Assembly (NCBI GenBank): GCA_030432875.1 | Contig: JAUILP010000013.1 | Span: forward strand, 1-64,000 | Origin: Oligoflexia bacterium | GTDB taxonomy: Bacteria; Bdellovibrionota_B; Oligoflexia; Oligoflexales; JAGOVF01 | Length of the DNA: 64,000 nt | Direction: 5' to 3' | In this document: in pieces, positions 26,496 to 34,983 of the stretch | Position numbering within the stretch: the first letter of the stretch is position 1 | How the letters are laid out: the number at the start of each line of letters is the position of its first letter | Position numbers and translations under genes: made by a program | The notes under the pieces: generated by a model | What the model was told of the DNA's origin: nothing | Database searches by the model: none | Seen by the model: only the letters and a program-made list of their open reading frames with translations

Positions 26496-27713
26496 ATGAA
26501 TTACGATAGTATTGTTTTTTTGATCATCGGATATCTCTTAGGCCTTGGCACTGCTCTAATTTTGCGGCGGGTGTTTTTAAACAACGAACAAAAACTCGCC
26601 GAAAATATATTAAAGGAAGGGCACCTCGCTTATCAGGAATGGGCGCAAGGAATGTCCCAAAATATGCGCGACAGTTTTGGCAATTTATCCCTGACGGCAT
26701 TGGCTCGTTCCTCAGAAGAACTCATTAAACTTGCCCGTTCACAACTGGGTGAAGAACGATCTGTCGCCCAGCAGCAGATGGATAAACAGCGGCTTCTGAT
26801 GGAAGGGCAAATCACGCATATGTCTCGGGAGCTAGAAACCATGCGGGCCATGGTACGGGAGTTTGAGCAGGACCGAGCTAAAAAGTACGGAGAAATTGCT
26901 TCCTCGATACAGGCCACCCATGAGAAGACCCGTGAATTATCGCTTTCAACGGAAAAACTCCACCGAGTGCTTTCTAACTCCCAAGCGCGGGGCCAGTGGG
27001 GCGAGCGCATGGCAGATGATATTTTGCGGCAGGCTGGTTTTATTGAAAACGTCAATTACCGCAAACAAGAAACAGCACAAAATTCGGGAACACGTCCAGA
27101 CTTTACGTTTTTGCTCCCCAAAAACTTGACTTTAAACATGGACGTCAAATTTCCTCTAGCTAATTTTCTCAAATATCATGACGAAGCGCGAGAAGATGGG
27201 CGCATTCAATATAAAAATGCTTTTTTTAAAGATGTTAAACAAAAGATCAAAGATGTTCAGACCCGGGAATACATTAATCCCGAAGCAAATACCATCGATC
27301 TCGTCATACTTCTTATCCCAAGCGAGCAAGTCTTTGCCTTTATCGCACAGTATGGCGACAACCTCATTGATGAGGCTTTGCGCCATAAAGTCCTCTGCTG
27401 CTCCCCCTTGACGCTGTTTCCCGTCCTTGCCATCATCCGCCAGTCCATCGACAATTTTGCTCTGGAACAAAAATCCACCCATATAATTGAGCTCCTTAGC
27501 CGCTTTAAGATGGAATGGCTTAAGTATGCTGATGGCATCGAAAAAGTGAGAAAAAAATTTGGTGAAGTTGCCAAAGAATTTGAACTGCTTGCGGGGCCCA
27601 GGCGCAGAAAGCTAGAAAAGCCCTTAGACGAAATTACTTCTGCGCTGCAAAAAGAGCAAGCACCTGAGAACCAAGAGAAAATCGGCGATGAAGTGCCTGA
27701 AGAAGACTTATAA
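26496..27713 (+). CDS. rmuC: RmuC-family DNA recombination protein
   Basis: 405 residues. N-terminal membrane helix (VFLIIGYLLGLGTALIL), a long coiled coil (30-165), then the RmuC nuclease-like domain: RGQWGERMADDILRQAGF, RPDFTFLLP, LNMDVKFPLANFLKY (the D-x-K signature of restriction-enzyme-like nucleases), VILLIPSEQVFAFI and LCCSPLTLFPVLAII. A charged tail ends the protein. RmuC limits inversions at short repeats in E. coli. It starts 26 bases after the E1 gene and may share its transcript. Confidence 0.93.
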   Translation: MNYDSIVFLIIGYLLGLGTALILRRVFLNNEQKLAENILKEGHLAYQEWAQGMSQNMRDSFGNLSLTALARSSEELIKLARSQLGEERSVAQQQMDKQRLLMEGQITHMSRELETMRAMVREFEQDRAKKYGEIASSIQATHEKTRELSLSTEKLHRVLSNSQARGQWGERMADDILRQAGFIENVNYRKQETAQNSGTRPDFTFLLPKNLTLNMDVKFPLANFLKYHDEAREDGRIQYKNAFFKDVKQKIKDVQTREYINPEANTIDLVILLIPSEQVFAFIAQYGDNLIDEALRHKVLCCSPLTLFPVLAIIRQSIDNFALEQKSTHIIELLSRFKMEWLKYADGIEKVRKKFGEVAKEFELLAGPRRRKLEKPLDEITSALQKEQAPENQEKIGDEVPEEDL

Positions 27714-27831
27714 TACTCAAGCGCCCCGATCTTATACGCCCGTTCCCCGACCTCAGAACACCAGAGACCCGTGATGCGCATCAAAACCAAGTCTGTCAAT
27801 TGACATATCGAGGAAGTGCCTCAAAGTCGCA

Positions 27832-28263
27832 TCAGCTATTCTGAACAAATCGCTGACGTATCTTGTCTTCCCAGGTCGTGCTTTTATAAAATTTACCCCG
27901 AAAAGATCGGTGATCAGGATTGATCACGAGAAATCCTTCGCCTTCATCAGTGGTACTCCAAGAAATCAAACTACGGTATAAAAAAATATAGGTTTTCTTA
28001 TCGATTGCGATTTCTACACCAGAAAAATCAAGCAATAAATCATCATAAGAGGATTTATCAAAACCAATTCCATAATAAAATCCATCGCAGCCTTTTCCAT
28101 CCAAATATAACCTCAGAATCTGCTTTTCAGCTTGGTTTTTATTTTTTGACTCAACGAATTCTTTCGCTTTTTTCCACGCTTCAACACTCATCATGAGGCC
28201 CGGGGAAGGCAATGAGGCTTCGGCAAACATTTCTTGATTAAATACCGGCTTAATATTATCCAC
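27832..28263 (-). CDS. IscA/HesB-fold protein lacking two of the three cysteines
   Basis: 143 residues. The central part follows the A-type iron-sulphur carrier fold: LRLYLDGKGCDGFYYGIGFD (first Cys position), VEIAIDKKTYIFLYRSLISW and EGFLVINPDH. The C-terminal CGC pair of IscA/ErpA, normally after the NP block, is replaced by RSFRGKFYK. The protein is therefore unlikely to carry a cluster in the usual way, though one Cys remains. An N-terminal extension of about 45 residues is not part of the fold. It stands alone on the minus strand. It could be a scaffold or regulator derived from IscA. Confidence 0.7.
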   Translation of the reverse strand: MDNIKPVFNQEMFAEASLPSPGLMMSVEAWKKAKEFVESKNKNQAEKQILRLYLDGKGCDGFYYGIGFDKSSYDDLLLDFSGVEIAIDKKTYIFLYRSLISWSTTDEGEGFLVINPDHRSFRGKFYKSTTWEDKIRQRFVQNS

Positions 28264-28620
28264 GTTAATAACCCTTCACAAAACTCATTTATAAATAGCA
28301 TCCCAAAAGGAGACTAAAAAGTAGGTTTTCAATTTACCCATGATTAAGGAAACACTCTATGACTCCAGAAACTAATTGCATAAAAAATATGCAGACACAC
28401 GTTATTATAGATAAAAGAAATCCACAAAAAAACTCTTATGTTTTTTGAACTATACCATCAATCCCAATAATATTAGATGTTTACTGATACGCCAAGATTA
28501 TACGTTAAATTAATCCTCAAGGTACCACAGAAAACACCGATTCCTAAAGACAATAAAGATTTGAGCTAATTTCGTTATTTTGAGACTAGGTCTCGTCAAT
28601 ATCAACCTTAGAGGTACTTT
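28264..28620. other. AT-rich intergenic region with a small palindrome
   Basis: No gene seen. It separates the divergent IscA-like gene and the lipoprotein at 28621, so both promoters should lie here. A GAGAC-TAG-GTCTC palindrome at 28582-28594, about 27 bases before the lipoprotein start, could be an operator or a small leader hairpin. Confidence 0.4.
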
Positions 28621-29427
28621 ATGAAGTTTTTAAACCTAAAGCAGAAAACACTTATGATTTTTTTGATTGCCGTATCATTAGTGCCTATTAGCTGCTCAAG
28701 CACAGAAGAGGCCGGGGCGGGTGACGAACTTGAAGACTCGGAAAACGAGAATGCTGCTAACGCAAATGCGAATGCGAATGAAAGCGAAAATACCGAAAAC
28801 TATTCTGAGAACTCAAATTACAATGAAAACTATAATGAAGATTATAGCGAAGCTAATGGAGAATCGGTCAACAATGCCGAGGGTGACGACCTGGTTGACA
28901 ATATCAATGAAGGCCAGCAAGCCATGACCTCAAATAATAGTTGGGGAGAAAACGACTATACTGACGACGCGTACCCAAGCAATGAGGAGTTTGCAGCAAA
29001 TCCAGCCGGAGGCGACAGCTTTTCAGATCCCCTGAGCAACACATCTGCAAATGGAGCTTTTTCCGCCCCGGTCGCCGATGAATCATTTATGGGAAATGGT
29101 ACGGCTAATAGCGCGGCAGCCCCGATAAATGGGACAATGGCGCCAGCAAACAGTGCCTATCCTGTTACAGACAGTACACAGATGACAAATAGCGCTATGC
29201 CCATGAGCCCAGCCCGTAGCGGGTGGTATGTCAAATACGCGACGCAGTCAATCAGCGTGCATCGCTCTCCCGGCGGAAATGTCGTAAATCAGCTGGAAGA
29301 AGGCGATCATCCCCTCGTGGTAGATGAAAACGACTGGGCAAGGACATCTGAGGGCTACTACATTCCGCAGTCAGGTCTATCTCCCAACCCAGTTGGTCGC
29401 CCACGTAAAGGGATAAACTGGCAGTAG
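28621..29427 (+). CDS. Low-complexity Asn/Glu-rich lipoprotein with C-terminal SH3-like segment
   Basis: 268 residues. Signal peptide with lipobox (LVPISCSS, Cys near 24). Residues 30-100 are an acidic, Asn-rich stretch with short tandem repeats (NANANANE, then YxENxNYNENYNED), and 100-190 are Asn/Ala/Pro-rich; both look disordered. Residues 200-260 (WYVKYATQSISVHRSPGG..QLEEGDHPLVV..WARTSEGYYIP) resemble a bacterial SH3-like module, which often binds cell-wall peptides. Probably a surface or periplasmic linker protein. GAGGTAC precedes the ATG at a normal distance. Confidence 0.7.
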   Translation: MKFLNLKQKTLMIFLIAVSLVPISCSSTEEAGAGDELEDSENENAANANANANESENTENYSENSNYNENYNEDYSEANGESVNNAEGDDLVDNINEGQQAMTSNNSWGENDYTDDAYPSNEEFAANPAGGDSFSDPLSNTSANGAFSAPVADESFMGNGTANSAAAPINGTMAPANSAYPVTDSTQMTNSAMPMSPARSGWYVKYATQSISVHRSPGGNVVNQLEEGDHPLVVDENDWARTSEGYYIPQSGLSPNPVGRPRKGINWQ

Positions 29428-29481
29428 CTTTTCTTAGCTATTTTTTTTCAACTTGAAATAATAAATTTATATTATAAGAAG

Positions 29482-29522
29482 TCCGCAGAGAAAAATTAAA
29501 AATTCACTGCGGAATTTCTTTT
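29482..29522 (+). terminator. Terminator after the Asn-rich lipoprotein
   Basis: TCCGCAG (29482-29488) pairs with CTGCGGA (29507-29513) around an A-rich loop and is followed by ATTTCTTTTA. A short TAGC/GCTA hairpin with eight Ts lies closer to the stop and may act first. Confidence 0.6.
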
Positions 29523-29820
29523 ATACTTTAGTCTAAACTCCTCAACATAATGCTGAACTCGCATTTTATTTTTCCTAATTCCTATAAAAAAATGCTCAAA
29601 ACCTACTGCGCCAAGATGTTCTTCCTATATCGTTCCCAAACGGGAACAGAAAATGATTTTTCAATTACAATTAATTGGCACGCACAGACAAATTTTAGTA
29701 TTCACCCGGGTGTGGTTTAACACTAAGTGATTCTCGTTTTTAAGAGTTAGTCTTTGCCGCAAAACAAAGTCGCGAGTCTGAGGCTAACAGGATGTAACGT
29801 TTAACAAAAAGGACCGAATC
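29523..29820. other. Intergenic region with two short palindromes
   Basis: No gene seen. GTTCCC-AAAC-GGGAAC (about 29633-29648) and CACCCGGGTG (about 29703-29712) are perfect palindromes in an AT-rich surround upstream of the secreted protein at 29821. They are candidate operator sites; no regulator can be named. Confidence 0.35.
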
Positions 29821-30531
29821 ATGAAGATAATTTTACTTGCCGCTGCATTGATTTTTATTAGCGCACCACAGCTGCTCGCACAAGATGATTTGATAGGTGG
29901 GGCTTTGTTTAGCTGGATGTACCAGCCGCAAACGGGTGAATGTATCGCCTCCCGCAACACGGCAGACCAGAACAAGCTTAAGAAGCTCGGATATATAGAA
30001 GCGACTACCCCCTGTGAAGATGTGGACACGCCCATTCCCGTGAGGCTATTGGCTCAGTGTGAGGTCGTTGATTCCACGCCAGGCAATATTGTTAGGAACA
30101 TCGCGATATACGGAGCGTTTGAAGCGAACACCGACGCCCTTATCGGAATGAGTGTTATCGGTAATTATGATGATGCGGCAATGACTGAAAACAACGTAAT
30201 TCTTGGTTTTATGCCCCTTGAGGAGACTCGCGCCGATTTTCCTAATGATTTTAATACGATATCGCATCAAGTCGCAGCTGATTTTACAGAGGCAACCTCT
30301 AAAAACAATGTGACGTTTGTGTTGGGAAAATATGAAAATTTTATTCCTCAATGGGTAATAACACGAAAAAATAATTCAAAGCCCAATTTAACAGAAGCAC
30401 TCACCACATATTCAATTCAATTTTTCCGCGAAAATGAAATTGAGTGGTGGCACCCTAAGTCTTACATATTTGACACATGCGTTTTAACAAATGACTATTT
30501 AGAACTCGCCGCCAAAAGCCAAGAGATGTAA
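29821..30531 (+). CDS. Secreted protein of unknown function
   Basis: 236 residues. A signal peptide (MKIILLAAALIFISAPQLLAQ) with an ordinary cleavage site and no lipobox Cys indicates export to the periplasm or beyond. The mature protein has four cysteines (TGECIAS, TPCEDV, AQCEVV, DTCVLT), which could form two disulphides. It has alternating beta-type segments, and I recognise no domain. An AAGGA site precedes the ATG. A strong terminator follows, so it is a single-gene unit. Confidence 0.65.
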   Translation: MKIILLAAALIFISAPQLLAQDDLIGGALFSWMYQPQTGECIASRNTADQNKLKKLGYIEATTPCEDVDTPIPVRLLAQCEVVDSTPGNIVRNIAIYGAFEANTDALIGMSVIGNYDDAAMTENNVILGFMPLEETRADFPNDFNTISHQVAADFTEATSKNNVTFVLGKYENFIPQWVITRKNNSKPNLTEALTTYSIQFFRENEIEWWHPKSYIFDTCVLTNDYLELAAKSQEM

Positions 30532-30621
30532 GACTAAAATGGGTCTGCTTTTTGCTCGGCAAAGTTCGATAGGATGGGTAGAGTGGCACCCCTAGCGAAG
30601 AATTAGAGTATAAGCCAGGTG

Positions 30622-30665
30622 CACATGAGACCATAGTGAAAGCACGAGTTTCATGTGTTTTTTTT
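30622..30665 (+). terminator. Rho-independent terminator
   Basis: CACATGAGAC (30622-30631) pairs with GTTTCATGTG (30648-30657), ten pairs including one G-T, followed directly by eight Ts. It ends the transcript of the secreted protein at 29821, facing the convergent protease gene. Confidence 0.8.
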
Positions 30666-30682
30666 GGTAAAAGGTGTTGATT

Positions 30683-31666
30683 TCAATTTGCTAGTGCGTA
30701 GCTATCAATCCAAGTTTTAAATTTTCTCACGTCTGTGTAAACAGATTCAGACCGGCCATCACAAGACATATTACCCCGACTCGTCGCCCCAATGAGAAAA
30801 TATTGGGATATTCCACTAATAGTTTCGGCAATAAAAGCTGGACCTCCTGAGTCACCTGAACAGGCGGATTTTCTTTTGTCAGGACCAATGTATATTTCTT
30901 TTGCGACAGAACTTGCCCCCGAAAGGAGAGACGAGACCTTTCTTAAAACGTTGTTCCCGTAGGCTTCATAGGTTTTTGTTGCAAAACTATACACGGTCTT
31001 ATTTGCGCCAAAACCCGCTAAAAGTATAGATTCGCCCCGAAATAATTTTGCCTCATTTCCGAGAATCGGTGCTCCCACGACCCAGTCATCAAAGGCTTCT
31101 TTTACATGAACTAAACCAATGTCATTAAGTGGCGCGACTACCTTTAAGGAGACAGTTAAGACCTTATCCATAAGTTCATTATCAAAATCTGGGTGAGGGA
31201 TCAAATCACCTTTTAAGGCGACCCGTGCGCTATACGTTCCGCTAGGATCACCAACTAAAGCAATAACAACGGGCTCGACAAGGACCCCCATATCGCGAAA
31301 ACCGGACTTGATTAAATCATATTCACTACGAAATCCAGCGACACAATGCCCTGCGGTGATGATCCAATTTTTTTGGTAAACCGTACCAGAACAAAAGCTT
31401 GAACCCGGCAGCACTTCTATACCTTTCGCATGAATCACGCCGAAAAGAAAATTCACGGTAGACCGGTAAATAAAATCATTTTCACTTGATAAATTCGCGT
31501 CATTTACAAAGTCTGCTGGTTTAATGATAGTGCCCCCAACTATATTAACTTTGCTGTCTTCTTGAGTTACCGTGAGGTCTGGGTGAAAACCACATGAAAG
31601 AGCGAAAAACAAACTAAGGCTCAGAGCAAAAGAGTTCCTATATAGCGTCTTAAGATTCATATACAT
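30683..31666 (-). CDS. Trypsin-like serine protease, lipoprotein form
   Basis: 327 residues. Lipobox FFALSCGF (Cys near 25) anchors it in the envelope. The S1 fold is clear: NIVGGTIIKPADF near 41 could be the new N-terminus after activation (IVGG). The triad is complete, with His near 107 in ITAGHCVAG, Asp near 182 in NDIGLVHV and Ser near 273 in ACSGDSGGPAF. A Cys pair around the His and another near the Ser fit conserved disulphides. Specificity pocket residues cannot be assigned safely. Secreted S1 proteases of this kind are frequent in predatory deltaproteobacteria-type genomes; that context is inference. Confidence 0.92.
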   Translation of the reverse strand: MYMNLKTLYRNSFALSLSLFFALSCGFHPDLTVTQEDSKVNIVGGTIIKPADFVNDANLSSENDFIYRSTVNFLFGVIHAKGIEVLPGSSFCSGTVYQKNWIITAGHCVAGFRSEYDLIKSGFRDMGVLVEPVVIALVGDPSGTYSARVALKGDLIPHPDFDNELMDKVLTVSLKVVAPLNDIGLVHVKEAFDDWVVGAPILGNEAKLFRGESILLAGFGANKTVYSFATKTYEAYGNNVLRKVSSLLSGASSVAKEIYIGPDKRKSACSGDSGGPAFIAETISGISQYFLIGATSRGNMSCDGRSESVYTDVRKFKTWIDSYALAN

Positions 31667-32047
31667 TGCTCCTCAAGGAATTGCTTTTTTGACAAAAAGC
31701 GGATTTTTTTTAAAAAAGAGGTCTTAAGAGCAAATCTAGTTCAAATTGGCCCGTCAGTCAATATATTTGCTCAAGATGCCTGGAGATGACTTTTGTTTGT
31801 CATTCCGCTCCAGACCACTTTACACGCGTGAAAAAAAAATTTACATCTTTTGAATCGAAACAGTTTTTTAGCTAATTGACAATAAACCATGTAGTTCACT
31901 TAAGCCTTAAGGAGAACCCATTAGACGGCACACTCGCCTCAATTTAAAGCCAAGAGCTGATATGACTGGACTAAGCGGAAAAAAAGTTTAAACCTATTTA
32001 GCAGGAAAATGCTGCCCCCTAAATTCCATAAGATATAATTTAATTAT
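31667..32047. other. Divergent intergenic region, no gene recognised
   Basis: 380 AT-rich bases between the protease and the EamA transporter, which are divergently transcribed. The expected promoters are not distinct enough to mark. No ORF with a ribosome site was seen. Confidence 0.4.
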
Positions 32048-32908
32048 ATGCGTTTAATCACCAACAGCTGGCCTTGCCTAACTTTTACCGCCATAATTCT
32101 TTGGAGCTTTTTAGCTCTACTCAGTAGCAACATAACGCATTTGCCTCCCCTTGCCTCTTTGGGTATTTTATTTTTAATTGGTTCATTGCTTTCAATTAAA
32201 AGTTGGCGCATTTGGATAAAGGATGTACGCCTACTTTGCATTGGGTCCCTTGGCATTTTTGGTTATCATTATTTTTTGTTTTTAGCATTCCGAAAGGCTC
32301 CCATCGTCCAAGCAAATCTCATTAACTACTTGTGGCCTGTTTTTATTGTGATGTTCTCACCCCTTTTTTTTAAGGGTTATAAATGGCGTTTTCAGCATGC
32401 CTTTGGAACAGCATGCGCATTTTTTGGTGCTGGCTTAGCGATAGCTGACACCCAGAGCATCGCATTCAATCATATGTATTGGCTCGGCTATTTATTTTCT
32501 TTTTGTGCCGCAATTATCTGGGCTCTTTATTCACTATGGACTAAAAAACAAGCTTCAATGCAAACGGAACTTGTTGGTGGTTTTTGCCTAGTATCAAGCT
32601 TACTTTCTTTTTTTCTCCACGGAGTTTTTGAAAATGCCCTTCCCCCAATTTCTTTTACAGATGCCGCCGTGCTTTTAGTTTTAGGCCTTGGTTCTATGGG
32701 CATTGCTTTTTATGCCTGGGATAAAGCCTTAAAATTGGGGGACCCCCGCATCATAGGATCGCTTTCTTACTTGACACCCATTCTGTCCTCGTTTTGGCTT
32801 TTGGCATTTGGAGATAAAAACTGGACACCGGGACTATTAATTTCAGTGTTTTTTGTGGTTCTCGGCGGTAGCATAAATTTGGGCAAGCAAAAAATCAATG
32901 CGGATTAA
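32048..32908 (+). CDS. DMT-superfamily transporter (EamA type)
   Basis: 286 residues with ten predicted membrane helices in two repeated halves, typical of EamA permeases. FRKAPIVQANLINYLWPVFIVMFSPLFF and LGSMGIAFYAWDKALKLGDPRIIGSLSYLTPILS correspond to the end of each repeat. The NYLWP and AWDKALK motifs resemble YddG-like aromatic amino-acid exporters, the closest guess. Inner membrane. The ATG follows an AT-rich leader without a strong ribosome site. Confidence 0.85.
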   Translation: MRLITNSWPCLTFTAIILWSFLALLSSNITHLPPLASLGILFLIGSLLSIKSWRIWIKDVRLLCIGSLGIFGYHYFLFLAFRKAPIVQANLINYLWPVFIVMFSPLFFKGYKWRFQHAFGTACAFFGAGLAIADTQSIAFNHMYWLGYLFSFCAAIIWALYSLWTKKQASMQTELVGGFCLVSSLLSFFLHGVFENALPPISFTDAAVLLVLGLGSMGIAFYAWDKALKLGDPRIIGSLSYLTPILSSFWLLAFGDKNWTPGLLISVFFVVLGGSINLGKQKINAD

Positions 32909-33047
32909 TTGGATCCTCATATTTTCGGGAAGAATGAGCGCAAGGGCCCTCCGCTACCTCAGAAGGAAGCTCTAAAGGATAGACTTCGTTTTTCTTTGAG
33001 CCCTTCTTAGAGGCCCATTATTGCCCAAGATCGACGGAAAAACGGTA

Positions 33048-33368
33048 TCAATCGAAATGATCTTCTATCAAGCTGGTGAGCTTGGCAATACCTTTAAACC
33101 CAATAAGCTTTGCCTTCAATTCTTGATCCTTAAAAACAAAAAAACAGGGCAGAACATCAGTATCTGCAGTTTCTAGCATCTCTGGAAATTCTTCAGCATT
33201 GATTTGGGCAAACACGAGATCTAGGGAACTTGAAAATTCTGCCTCAACTCTTTCTAGCGCGGGCTCTGAGAGCTTACAGGCTCCGCACCCCGGCTTCCAC
33301 AGTTTAAGGAAGACATTTTTACCAGAGTCTAAGTTTTCTTCGAGGTCTAGTGGCGTCCAGTCAAGCAT
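33048..33368 (-). CDS. Thioredoxin-like protein
   Basis: 106 residues, a single thioredoxin domain without a signal peptide. Active site KPGCGACKLSEP (CGAC in place of CGPC) near residue 32 and a cis-proline loop (VLPCFFVF) with an extra Cys next to the proline. The altered dipeptide between the cysteines should change its redox potential relative to standard thioredoxin. Cytoplasmic disulphide reductase role inferred. Single gene. Confidence 0.85.
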   Translation of the reverse strand: MLDWTPLDLEENLDSGKNVFLKLWKPGCGACKLSEPALERVEAEFSSSLDLVFAQINAEEFPEMLETADTDVLPCFFVFKDQELKAKLIGFKGIAKLTSLIEDHFD

Positions 33369-33599
33369 AAAATCCTCTGCTATATTAATATTTGAAAAAC
33401 TAACGTGCTTTAACTTTGCCTATGACTGATGATTTTTTCAAGATTTAGATCATCATTGCTTTAAGCTCTTTCAGCTATACCCAAATGACCAACCCTGAGA
33501 AGCCCTAAAAGAATAATTTGAAGTCAGATACCCATTGCCCTTGACATAAAACTCTTGATATCATTCCATTTTATGTTATCACCCTTAAGGAATCCCTCC

Positions 33600-34319
33600 A
33601 TGGAATATTATGACCTCATCGTCACATATGGGGCCCAATTTATTGATTTTTTTATCCACTTGGACCAGCACCTTGCAAGCCTAGTTGCTAACTTTGGCTT
33701 TTGGACCTATGCCATTCTCTTTCTCATCGTTTTTGCTGAAACAGGGTTTATAGTCACCCCATTTCTGCCGGGAGACTCACTACTCTTTGCCATAGGAGCC
33801 ATAAGCGCCCTAGAGTCGAGCAACCTCAATGTTTTTGCCATGGCCCTTACCTTAATAGTGGCCGCCATACTCGGAGATTTTGTCAACTATTCCATAGGTT
33901 ACCGCATAGGCCCGCAAATCTTTAAAAAACCAGGTTCCCGCCTATTTAACCCGGAACATCTCATAAAAACTGAGCTTTTTTACAAAAAACATGGTGCTAA
34001 GACTATTGTCATTGCGCGTTTTATGCCCATCATCAGAACGTTCGCACCATTTGTCGCGGGCATTGGAAAAATGCCTTACCGCCGCTTCAGCCTCTTTAAT
34101 ATCTTTGGTGCCGTGACTTGGGTTCTGATCTTTATTTTTGCGGGCTTTTATTTTGGCAATATCCCCACGGTTAAACGCAACTTTACTCTGGTCATTTTTG
34201 CCGTGATTGCACTTTCGGTCATGCCCCTCTTTTTTGCCTGGCTTAAGAGTCAGCGAGAAAACAGAAGCCAAAATAAAAAAATTACGGCAAAAAAAGCCCA
34301 ACCTAAACCTCTAGAATAA
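33600..34319 (+). CDS. DedA-family membrane protein (VTT domain)
   Basis: About 239 residues from the ATG at 33600, which has AAGGA nine bases upstream; the track start at 33555 adds 15 residues without support. VTT/DedA features: FAETGFIVTPFLPGDSLLFAIGAISA, LGDFVNYSIGYRIG, KHGAKTIVIARFMPIIRTFAPFVAGIGKM and FNIFGAVTWVLIFIFAGFYFGNIP. The Glu, Asp and Arg residues in membrane segments are those required in the family. DedA proteins flip phospholipids or undecaprenyl phosphate. The C-terminal tail is basic. Inner membrane. Confidence 0.9.
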   Translation: MEYYDLIVTYGAQFIDFFIHLDQHLASLVANFGFWTYAILFLIVFAETGFIVTPFLPGDSLLFAIGAISALESSNLNVFAMALTLIVAAILGDFVNYSIGYRIGPQIFKKPGSRLFNPEHLIKTELFYKKHGAKTIVIARFMPIIRTFAPFVAGIGKMPYRRFSLFNIFGAVTWVLIFIFAGFYFGNIPTVKRNFTLVIFAVIALSVMPLFFAWLKSQRENRSQNKKITAKKAQPKPLE

Positions 34320-34332
34320 TATAACTTTCACG

Positions 34333-34373
34333 AATACCTCGCGTTTATTCGCTTACGCTCCGAGGAGTGTATT
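34333..34373. repeat. Imperfect hairpin with TTCGCTTACGCTC loop region
   Basis: AATAC-CTCG-CGT pairs with ACG-(CTC)-CGAG-(GAGT)-GTATT, twelve pairs with two bulges, directly after the DedA gene. Its loop TTCGCTTACGCTC resembles those of the hairpins at 6023 and 12083. No long T run follows. Confidence 0.55.
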
Positions 34374-34408
34374 AAATAATATACGACTTACTTGAAAAGA
34401 GGTAACGG

Positions 34409-34774
34409 ATGGAAAAACGAAAAGCCCTGGTAAATTTACCCATTCAGTTTAAAAATCGCCGCGTACAAGATCGTTTAAGATTAACCGGCTTGATGCCAGG
34501 ACGCATAAAAAAACTCGCTGACGAATCATTTATCAGTTGTCGCCCGGTTGATATTAGCATTGGAGGTATCGGTATCCTCACATCAGATATTCTAGATGTT
34601 GGCGAACTCCTCGTTTTAGATACCCCAAACCAAAAAGTTACCTTGAAGGTTGAATGGATTAAGAAAGATTTTGGCAAATTTGAACTCATTCGTTATGGAC
34701 TCACCTTGGTTGGTGATGAAAAAGTCGATTTGCAGGAACTTTTTAAAGTTGGAAAATGCTTAGTTCTTGCTTAA
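34409..34774 (+). CDS. Small PilZ-domain protein
   Basis: 121 residues, one PilZ-like domain and little else. The cyclic di-GMP motif pieces are FKNRRVQDRLR (the RxxxR region) and PVDISIGGIGILTS (the D/NxSxxG region). AAAGAGGTAACGG precedes the ATG. Probably a stand-alone cyclic di-GMP receptor that acts by binding a partner. Partner unknown; the neighbours are DedA and UvrA-like genes. Confidence 0.82.
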   Translation: MEKRKALVNLPIQFKNRRVQDRLRLTGLMPGRIKKLADESFISCRPVDISIGGIGILTSDILDVGELLVLDTPNQKVTLKVEWIKKDFGKFELIRYGLTLVGDEKVDLQELFKVGKCLVLA

Positions 34775-34983
34775 ATTTTTGATACATTGCTTTGCCGGGA
34801 CCTAATCCCCTATATATGCTAAAAACTTAAGCCTTTGCCACCTGGGTGCGATACCAAATCTTAAGATCATAAAATTGTGCTCAGGCGACTTACCCTGTAT
34901 ATTTTTCCAGAAAATCCTGCTTTTTTCTTGTTATCTGCCTTATGATGAGTTCGTGCGTTTTTTTGGTCTAAAAGGAAGTCGCC

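Noticed and set aside
26633-27055. 140-residue minus-strand ORF within rmuC and the 180-residue ORF at 27257-27799
   Set aside because: Both are antisense shadows of the well-supported rmuC gene; the Ser-rich composition reflects reversed codon bias.
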